Shown: one piece after another, positions 37,901 to 64,000 of the stretch
Layout: every line of letters starts with the position of its first letter
How positions within the stretch are numbered: position 1 is the stretch's first letter
Assembly (NCBI GenBank): GCA_028583405.1
Contig: CM053256.1
Coordinates: 9,055,210-9,119,209 of the forward strand
Direction of reading: 5' to 3'
DNA length: 64,000 nt
DNA from: Pogonophryne albipinna
Lineage: Eukaryota > Chordata > Actinopteri > Perciformes > Artedidraconidae
Notes under the pieces: model-generated
Told to the model about the DNA's origin: nothing
The model's database searches: none
What the model saw: only the letters and a program-made list of their open reading frames with translations
Program-made: the position numbers and the translations under genes

Positions 37901-38006
37901 TGCACAGCAAAGCAGATGTGGTTTTTAATTTGAACGGAGAGACCTCGCGCCACATTGTGCGGAATATTTGAGGGGCATTAATGACCAAGCTACGCAGACG
38001 TCTCAT
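34923..38006 (-). CDS. fdps: Farnesyl diphosphate synthase
   Basis: Nine exons in transcript order: 38006-37731, 37638-37498, 36951-36871, 36747-36625, 36548-36460, 36369-36297, 36202-36125, 36024-35890, 35123-34923. All are in phase and give 398 codons. The enzyme condenses isopentenyl diphosphate with dimethylallyl and geranyl diphosphate to make farnesyl diphosphate for sterols and prenylation. The first Asp-rich motif DDMMD follows AFFLVA, with the Phe pair that limits chain length. The second, DDYLD, follows [21 protein letters not shown] and the C-terminal KKIYKRNK are family hallmarks. The first about 50 residues ([20 protein letters not shown] and on) are basic and amphipathic, like the mitochondrial leader of the long mammalian isoform. 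The next in-frame ATG (the Met in RTMWR) could give a shorter form. Confidence 0.96.
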
Positions 38007-38700
38007 TCCCAACCTGCTAAATGTCCTCTCTAACTGTGAACAAGCGGTTCCGGTTTTTATTATAAAAACATAACGTTAAACTTGTTCCGGTTGAAGAAAA
38101 CTATCAAGCCGGCGGTTAGCTAAATGGTCTCTTAGTCCACTAAGCTCATAAACAAGAGCCAGGATTACTATTATTAGCTAAAGTTGGTTTCCCTATCATG
38201 AAAAGAAGCGTTAGCTGACACTGTTTTCATGCATCCAGCCTGTGAACAAAGCAAGCTATAAATTGCCAAATTAAATATTTTTGGAGTCAAACATATGCCT
38301 TTTCATACCATAATGATTACTGTCCTGTTGTCCCGTATTGTGAAGTACTCGAACGCTTATTAGTTTATCTTCTGTTTCTTCGTCTTGCTTTCAAACTGAA
38401 GACAGTGAACGTCTCCTCAGACCAGGATGTGCAGGTTGTAGTTTGCTGTCACGTTGCAGTCCGTTTTAATATAAAGCGCCAGAACTAAATTCCCCAACAT
38501 CCATTGCGAGAACTCGAATGGTGCATGTGGGCGTGAACTTTGGAAGGCTCCATTTGACATTGAGCGTTTTGATTGGCCAGTGCAATCGAACCAGGATGGG
38601 TTTTCCACTGGTTTACCAATAGGATTACAGAAGAGGTGGAGTCAAGGTGGAGTGGGGAGATTTGTGAAGCGAGAGGTGAGCCTATTTTAATAGATTTACA
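38007..38700 (-). promoter_or_regulatory. fdps: fdps promoter region
   Basis: This is the sequence immediately upstream of the fdps ATG. No TATA box or clear sterol element was identified with confidence. No second gene was found. Confidence 0.3.
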
Positions 38701-40590
38701 GATAGTGTAGAAAAGGGGGAAAAAAACGCTAATAAGAACCCATAAAAAATTAACCCTACAATGTTGTATAAGATTTACAAAACATCAACATAAGTTCTTT
38801 TTTAATTTAATGTCTATAATTTATTTCATATTTTGAAATACATAACTTGGAATAGGTGTCATATTAAGATACATTTATTATTCATGTTTCAAGGCTCTAT
38901 CCTGTTAAGCCTGCCATACATATATACATTTATTCAAATAAATAACGTTTTTTTGCAAGACAGGAGGTAGAAATACAACTTAGTGTCTTAATAAGGGTGT
39001 GTATGTTGTGCCTGTTTCTGTGTGCAGGCTAAGTGTAAGTGTATACATTTTTTTAAATTAGATACATACATATGAATGTTTTTAAACTGTGCCTTTACTG
39101 ATATGGAGCCATTCTCATCACTTAGTGAGCACACCAAAAATACTTTCCAAAAAAGAAATAACTCCATCTGACACAAATATTAATATACTTCAAAATGTAG
39201 AGCTGCCAAAACCAACACATGTTCACTCTCAGCAGCCCAAGTTTTTTTCATTTACCACCTATCCACAAAGAGAAACCGTACCAACACATAGTGCAAAGCC
39301 CGACCCTAAATCAAATTAGTCTGTACATTTATTGCAAGAGACTCGTCATGTCATCAGAGTGACAGTGCAATGTACTCCTTTTATCTTCCAGGATCCACCT
39401 ACTTTAGCCAGTGTCACAGAGACGCTGTGCTCTTGAATCATTTTCAAACCTTATCAACATCAAATTAGGTTGCAGAGACATTTTTTGAGCCATCTGACAG
39501 AAAACTTTGGGAGCACTGCGCATCTTTGACTCTGACCTTCCCCTTCAGCTATCTATAACACAAACACATCTCAAATGAATACTATCATAGTATTGGGTGC
39601 AAGAGGAAAAAGAAAAGATATAAGCATCATCAAACATGCAGTTAAAGACATTCTGAGGACGTGTTACATAGTTACACAGACGGTCAGGGTTGAATGCACA
39701 AGGTTCCTGCTGTATTTCGGGGACTGTAGCAAAACATGCACATATGCAAATCATACCACCGTGTCCAAGGGCCACCAACAGAGAATACATTTCAAACGCT
39801 TAGCATGTGTCTGTGGCGTGCATTAATGTCAATGTTACAAATGCTGGCTGCCTTTTTGAAGGCCAGTGTGAAAGTGGAAAAATGTGGAGAGTGTGAATTG
39901 CAAAAATAAAAAGACAAAATCAGCAACTCAGTTAAGATGTTTCCATGTGAGCTCCTGTGTGTCCTCATGTGCAACATTGTCTGTTTATCTTACATTATAC
40001 TCAGCTAAGTATATGTCTATTGAGATCCTTTTTTATCAATGGAAGACAACAAATATGTGTTTCCATGATCACTTCACCTGGTGGATGATTAGCAATGTAC
40101 AAAAGGGCCAGAAGGATATAGCAACCCATAATAATGTTCACTGAATGTACATGTGAGTGAGTGGTTGTTGTAGCATGAATGCTAGTCGAGTTCTGTATCC
40201 AGTCTTGAGGAAGAATATGTCTGTAGATCAGTATTCAGAGAGGGGAAGTGGAGAATAGAGCAGAAAATATGCTTGTTGTCTCTGTGTGATTTATTCTGAT
40301 CGAATAGGGACCCACTGCCCAGCATCTAGTGACTCTTTCACTGATGTTGAAAAGTGAAATAGTGTGAGCTTTGGGCTGATGTTCAGAGTGATAAAGAGCA
40401 CCACTGAATAAGGCCATTTTGACAGTTGGCTTCAGCAAACTGAGTTGACAAAGAGGAAAAGAAGTAAACACTAATTTCCAGAGCTAGATATTTCCACTTA
40501 ACTGCCTCAGACTTTTCATCAGCCTGCCTCCCAACTTCCTATCAACTCATATCTGTCCTATGTTCCTCCTCCATCCCTCCTTTCCCCTGC
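38701..40590 (-). other. Intergenic DNA and ENTREP3 3'UTR
   Basis: AT-rich without coding exons. Minus-strand AATAAA candidates occur at 39328-39333 and near 38930. The first would give a 3'UTR of about 1.25 kb for ENTREP3. Confidence 0.4.
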
Positions 40591-46782
<6,192 letters not shown>

Positions 46783-46794
46783 GTCAGGCTCTTC

Positions 46795-53443
<6,649 letters not shown>

Positions 53444-53924
53444 GTTTGGAGTTGTTTCCTCAAAGTTGAAGCTAAAAGGGAAAAAGTTGTTGTCCCTTTG
53501 TTAAAGCACTTTTCATCGACTCAAGGCTTCAGAGTTGCAAATGTGATTCAAATTAAGTAGGCTTTTTAAAACTCCATGTAACGTGTAGATCCTTTTTCTT
53601 TTTTTTCTCCTCCCAGACTTGTCACCGGTAAATTCCGATCCCCCTCAGTGCCTCTGTGTTGTGTTTGGACTGCATCAACAACATAAACTCCATCAAAAGT
53701 TTGACTCTCTACTGCCGATCAGTCTTCAACAGCAGATATGTTCATTATTCATTTAGCTGTCATCCAAAAAGTCAATATCACTCCGTTTACACGCGTATTG
53801 GGATGGCTACGTGTTTTTTTCTGCCTCACAAAAAACCCAGATCCGCTGAAAGGCTACGTAGTGTGGGAGTGCTTCATGGGAGTGACGGCTCAGACATTCA
53901 GGTACCCGGCATGACCACAAGATG
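53444..53924 (-). promoter_or_regulatory. rab13: rab13 upstream region
   Basis: This holds the rab13 leader and the presumed promoter, ending at the LINE fragment. No distinct element was recognised. Confidence 0.3.
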
Positions 53925-54765
53925 GTGCTATTTAACCAGAAACAAAGTCACCTTAAAATTATTAAAACTGTCAGATCTTGTTGAATTCCAAATTGCACAA
54001 ATCATGTTTCAGGCAAAAAACGTTCAATTGCCTGGGAATATTCAGATATTGTTCAATGAAAGACAAGGGAATTATTATTTACGTGGTTCATTTATATTCA
54101 CTAATGTTAGGGTGCGCACAACAAAGAGAAGTGTTTGTGTTTCTGTTTGTGGGGTGAAGATCTGGAACAATTTGAGTGAGGAGCTAAAGGGATGTCCAAA
54201 CATCAAACTATTCAAAAAGAGGTATAAAGACACAATTCTCACAAGGTCCAGGGATGAAACTGCTAAACCATAACTGTTTATATTCTTGTTTTGTATTCTA
54301 TTTATGAATTTGTGTTTGTATGAATTTGTGTATGTACATATGTGTATATATATATAAATATATAGAGACCATTCTCCTAACTTGCCTGTATATATTATAT
54401 GAATGATTATATAAATTATTTAAGGTTAAAGTATACATTGATATTGTATGTTAACATATATTAAGATGTAAAAAGAAGAAAAAAAAATGTTAAAAAAAAG
54501 GGAGAAGGGGTCGGATTAAATAAGTGTGAACTTCTTCCGACCCCTTTTCGGACGTGTAATCAGCTAAAGTTTTGTTGTTTATTGATATAAGACAATGATA
54601 CTACAGATTATTCAATTATTAATTAAATATTTCGTTTTGTTATTGCATTAATTTGTATAGTACTGTATCATGTCTGTATCATCTTTTGTTTCATTTGTAT
54701 TTTCTTTGGTTTTACACGCTCGAAATAAATAAATAAACTAAACTAATAAATAAACTAAACCCTAA
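53925..54765 (+). mobile_element. 5'-truncated LINE (L2/CR1-like) with reverse-transcriptase C-terminal remnant
   Basis: The frame from about 53945 to 54273 encodes the C-terminal end typical of these LINE polymerases: DLVEFQIAQIM, LPGNIQILF, YLRGSF, RTTKRSVCVSVCGVKIWNNL and LFKKRYKD. It is followed by a 3' tail with GGGGTCGGATTAAATAAGTG, CGACCCCTTTTCGGAC and a terminal AATAAA-type repeat (54724-54760). The catalytic part of the polymerase is absent, so it is a dead 5'-truncated copy. Confidence 0.75.
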
Positions 54766-54835
54766 GAGGTCCCCTCCTACCATATAGGTTATATAAAATC
54801 ATTATTATTGAAAATACATGTACATTTCTCTATCA

Positions 54836-56019
54836 AACTGGTGGACAAACTACTCAGATTTTACCATTGTAAAACTATAATTGCCACAGTGTAGAAATAC
54901 ATCTGTTACAAGGAAAATTCATAAATATTACTGAAGTAAAAGTATTAGCCTTTATACATACAGTCTGATATTACCATTAGAAAGTATTAGCCTTTATACA
55001 TACAGTCTGATATTACCATTAGAAAGTATTAGCCTTTATACATACAGTCTGATATTACCATTAGAAAGTATTAGCCTTTATACATACAGTCTGATATTAC
55101 CATTAGAAAGTATTAGCATCAAAATGTATTGTAAGGGAAAAAAGGGAAAAGTACTCATTCTGCCAAATATCTCAATTTAGAAAATATATAATATTATAGG
55201 TACTGAGGCATTAATGTGGTCATAACTTCTAGGTTTTTAAATATCTACAAAGCAAATGAAAAAGAAGATGGTGAACAAAAGGATTTGAACTAAAATAAGA
55301 CAATAACAACTACCAAGAGAATACAGAGAAAACATGACTACGAAAACACAAAATTGACACAAAAATGTAATGTGTCTTGCTCACAGGAAAGGTGGTTGGG
55401 CCTTTTTTCTGTCAGATAGACAATCTCCCTAGTGGCCCACTGTCTCATAATCCAGCCATGGAGATATGCACGTTATAACCATAATATGAAAACAAGTTAC
55501 AAGTAAAACATCAATAAACGGCATACCTTAAGGCTTAATGCCACAAGCTGTGGTCTCTGGTGTGGTTATCTGACACATGCTTTGTTCTCCTCATGCTGTT
55601 TAACTGTAATGGGGAAAATAAGTAGTCAGGCAGACATAAGGCCACCCATAAAAGTTACCTTAGGGCAAATATACAGCATGATCTACAGTCAATGCCTTAG
55701 GGTCAAGTGTGGAGCTCATCGGTCAAAATGTAGACACATGAAATACAACTCATATCTGATTTTTTTAAACATGTAGCTAAATTCAATTTTTTTGTCTGGA
55801 CACCAAGTGTAAAGTGACTAAGAAGATGCCAATCTTCATAATGAGTCATTTTACTTTTGGTAGCCTACTTTAAGTATATTTTTATGCTAATACTTTTGTA
55901 CTTTTACTTGAGTAACATTTTGATTGAAGGTCTTTTACTTGTAATAAATAGAGTATTCATACACTCTGGTACTTCTACTTTTATTTAAGTAGAAGATCTG
56001 AGTACTTCTCCCACCACTG
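54836..56019. mobile_element. hAT-like non-autonomous element
   Basis: The left end (CTGGTGGACAAACTACTCAG ...) and right end (... CTGAGTACTTCTCCCACCACTG, ending at 56019) are degenerate inverted repeats of the CAGTGGTGG...AGTACTCAGAT type found on fish hAT MITEs. Subterminal TTTACTT/AAGTAAAA motifs are frequent on both sides. No clear 8-bp target duplication remains and no transposase is encoded. The middle (about 55130-55850) is unassigned. Confidence 0.5.
54939..55116 (+). repeat. 42-bp tandem repeat, 4.2 copies
   Basis: Unit AAAGTATTAGCCTTTATACA ... (42 bp) starts at 54939, 54981, 55023 and 55065, with a partial fifth copy at 55107. The four full copies are identical. It lies in the left subterminal part of the hAT-like element. 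Confidence 0.95.
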
Positions 56020-56204
56020 CTGGACACATTTCAGACAGAAGTCATTGGAATGCCACGTTTTAAAAAAAAAGGTAAACGTATAAATATTCTAATTAAAAGC
56101 GTGTTGCTGTTTCTTGGTAGATATGTTTGCAAGTTTGCGTAGGTCAATGCTGACACGTAGTTTGAATAAATTGTTGTTAAAAAATATATTTAAAAATAAA
56201 TAAT

Positions 56205-56299
56205 ATTCTTTTTCTTCTCTCTTCCGCCGGGTCTTTGCCTATTCACTTCCGGTTTGTCGTCAGTGTGCTTTTAGGTGACAGGAGCTCTACAACGCAGAC
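56205..56299 (+). promoter_or_regulatory. rps27: rps27 promoter edge and 5'TOP leader
   Basis: A pyrimidine run (TTCTTTTTCTTCTCTCTTCC) leads into a short leader of about 80 nt before the ATG. Initiation at a C within this run would give the 5' terminal oligopyrimidine tract typical of ribosomal protein mRNAs, whose translation is controlled by mTOR/LARP1. The exact start site is inferred. Confidence 0.6.
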
Positions 56300-62007
<5,708 letters not shown>

Positions 62008-62215
62008 TTGGCCCGGACGTGGTTGGACTCAGTTTAGGAGGAGAATGATCAGCGCTTGATGGACATCAGGCAACACTGCCATGGAGCTGATGCAGCATTG
62101 AGGAAATGGAGAGCGGGCAAACAAATCATGTAATTTAAGAAGTCTCTCTACTTGATGTGCACAAAGGCATTGTTGAAACCCGACCAACATCACATCCAAT
62201 AATTCCTCTACTCTT

Positions 62216-62221
62216 AATAAA
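62216..62221 (+). terminator. rps27: rps27 poly(A) signal AATAAA
   Basis: AATAAA in CTCTTAATAAACTTAGG, about 210 bp after the stop, giving the short 3'UTR expected of a ribosomal protein mRNA. Confidence 0.75.
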
Positions 62222-62239
62222 CTTAGGTTGTTTTTTGGT

Positions 62240-63470
62240 AAAAATAATCTTGCATGTGTGTCATCTAGTTTGTTCTTTTTACCTGCTGAAGGTTCTTAGA
62301 TGTCATTTATCAGCTCAGGACCCCTTAAAGATGTGAAGCCAATGGTCAGGGCATTTGAAGACCGTTTCATCAATTTAAACAGATGAGTGGCCTCAACAGT
62401 TTTCTGTGGTGAACTATTTGCATTTGTTGCATTACACCCTCAATGATTTAAGGGTACACCTTTTACAAGGAGGTGAGGTTGTACAATTTAACTCTACAGA
62501 TAATGTTCACATTACGCCAAGCAAGTCAACATTTTTATTTAAAGCGTGATTGGGGTTATCAGTGCCTGTTGTGAAGCCAGAGGTGGTAGAGAGCCCACTG
62601 ACTTTGAATGAGGGTTTATTCAGGGATAGATATAGCTGGCTCTGCTTCTGTTTCCTGATGCTTGTAAACCACAAACCCAGTGATGTGAATGATTATGGTT
62701 GTGAATTTACATGTGCTTGCAAGCTTCCTGTGAACATGATCATGTGGGAAGGATTCTTGTGAAGTTGCAAAACAATCACACTAGCTCTGTTTGAGATGAA
62801 TCAGCTAAAATAATTTGTGTCCCTATGCTTTAGTTGAGGCTTATGGGTCCTTTGCACAGTCTGTATACTAAATAAAGACATTTCTTATTGAACAAAAGCA
62901 GGGAATTATAACTTTCTTTTTACTATGGTGGCATTTTTGTCCTGTGCTTGTATATCAGACACGACTTACAAATAAAATGATAAATTAATTATTCTGACGT
63001 GCCTTCTGGTTATTGAGTGACTTAAACACGATAAATAATGTCATTTATTTTTCATCCACTGCCTTTTTAGACGACTCTTAAGTTATATCAGAAGTTTAAG
63101 GTAACAATTACATTGACATCTAATGTCAATCATGTTTTACACGGCAGTGTGCTGTAAAAATTAGCGTTCGCCTAAATAAAAAGGTCTTCTAAGATATTAA
63201 GTTCATCAAAAGTCTAAACAATTTTTTTTTCTTGCTGCTGACATTAATTAGTCATACATAGTTCGTTTTAAAAATGTTGAAAGCTGAATGCAGATCCTTG
63301 TAGATGAAATAAACTAAAACTGATGTCAAAGACGTGAAGGAAGTTACTCACTACTGCTAGCTTTATGAGCTAGGGAATCACTTGTGTTATGGGTAAATGA
63401 AGATTGTTTCAAAAGCTAGAATGCATATATTTAACACAGGTTTTAAAAGGCTGTTTCACAACGTGTATGT
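62240..63470. other. Intergenic DNA right of rps27
   Basis: No exon, RNA gene or clear repeat could be supported. AATAAA motifs near 62870 and 62970 have no gene attached. Confidence 0.35.
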
Positions 63471-63486
63471 GTGTACAGCACACCTT

Positions 63487-63698
63487 GAGGGATGGGAGTA
63501 TTCCTTGGGATCCATCGCAGTGAGCACAGCCTGTCAGAGAGCAGCAGGTTGGTCAGCGTCTCCGGGACACCTGGAGCATCTGGGACAGAGAGGACTGACC
63601 CCACAAAGAGCCTCAGTAAGATAAGAGGCTCAGTGCAGAGCAGTGGCAAAACAGCTAGCCTGACACCGGACAGAAGCTCCACATCTGTACACACCTGG
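63487..63698 (-). CDS. Putative internal exon of an unidentified minus-strand gene
   Basis: On the minus strand the acceptor CATTCCCGCCAG is followed by about 210 bp open in one frame and ends near CCTCAAG|GTGTGC. The peptide begins VCTDVELLSGVRLAVLPLLC, is Leu-rich and looks helical, with LLLSDRLCSLRWIP near its end. This is reminiscent of HEAT/ARM-type repeats. I do not recognise the family. NUP210L, the human neighbour of RPS27, does not match as far as I can recall. The gene would continue beyond the window on the right (upstream) or lies partly in 62-63.4 kb. Confidence 0.4.
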
Positions 63699-63709
63699 CG
63701 GGAATGACA

Positions 63710-64000
63710 GAGAAGAGTGTAACTGTACATAGAAATTAAATTATAAAGGACTAGGTCCATTTGGTGTGATGCTTTCAGCCCTGAGGGGCTGTAAACTGTT
63801 CAGTTGCAGGTAGGGGGAGCCACAGTGCAACGTCCCAGCATGCACACACTTAAGACTACATTTGCATAAGGGTGAAAATACTTAAGATCGGGTACTCAAT
63901 GTAATAATAATAGTTTATACATATACACAACTGTATAGCTTTTCCTAAAACAATGTTTACAAAGTGTTTATCATACAACAACGTTCAAACAATAAAACCC
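63710..64000. other. Right edge, nothing recognised
   Basis: AT-rich. No exon, RNA or repeat was supported. Confidence 0.3.

Noticed and set aside
53656..54273. A 205-codon plus-strand ORF beside rab13
   Set aside because: Its C-terminal half is the end of a LINE reverse transcriptase and the rest is unrelated flanking sequence. It is not a host gene.
54939..55116. CRISPR-like appearance of the 42-bp repeat
   Set aside because: The copies are directly adjacent with no spacers, and the genome is eukaryotic. It is a minisatellite.

Overview
The window is vertebrate nuclear DNA, almost certainly from a ray-finned (teleost) fish. The genes have many short GT-AG exons, long CA/GT microsatellites are common, and the repeats are of teleost type: hAT elements and MITEs, a tRNA-derived SINE and a 5'-truncated LINE. 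Gene content matches the human 1q21.3-1q22 neighbourhood (ASH1L, RUSC1, FDPS, FAM189B/ENTREP3, RAB13, RPS27). I joined exons by hand. For six genes every exon junction keeps phase from start to stop, so full coding models could be written.

Layout from left to right. At 0.8-1.2 kb lies a putative first coding exon and ETS/CRE-type promoter of a minus-strand gene that leaves the window. At 2.7-17.9 kb (+) is a 12-exon ASH1L paralogue of 1978 codons. It keeps the N-terminal and AT-hook half, the FxLP segment, the post-SET linker and the C-terminal tail, but has no AWS, SET, bromodomain, PHD or BAH exons. At 18.5-33.8 kb (-), convergent with it, is RUSC1 (1839 codons, RUN plus SH3). At 34.4-38.0 kb (-) is farnesyl diphosphate synthase (398 codons, both Asp-rich motifs, a presequence-like N-terminus). 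At 39.3-46.8 kb (-) is ENTREP3/FAM189B (741 codons, four membrane segments, PPxY motifs). At 49.2-53.4 kb (-) is RAB13 (200 codons, CVIL prenylation box). At 56.2-62.2 kb (+) is RPS27/eS27 (84 codons). A single unidentified minus-strand exon sits at 63.5 kb.

The non-coding content is also informative. Introns 2 and 3 of rps27 each carry a copy of a paralogous H/ACA-type snoRNA candidate. Intron 3 of rps27 also holds a hAT transposon inserted inside another hAT transposon, each with a perfect 8-bp target duplication. A MITE lies in the rusc1 3'UTR. A hAT-like MITE with four perfect copies of a 42-bp unit lies between rab13 and rps27. Four very long (CA)n/(GT)n tracts sit in functionally suggestive places: just past the ash1l-like poly(A) signal, just upstream of the ENTREP3 start codon, just upstream of a RAB13 splice acceptor, and in an ash1l-like intron.

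How the genes relate: this is a conserved chromosomal neighbourhood of unrelated housekeeping and signalling genes, not an operon or pathway. The most unusual item is the ASH1L-like gene. It looks like an intact, expressed-type gene whose catalytic and chromatin-reader exons have been removed in two blocks at exon boundaries, while the segment that binds MRG15 in ASH1L is kept.
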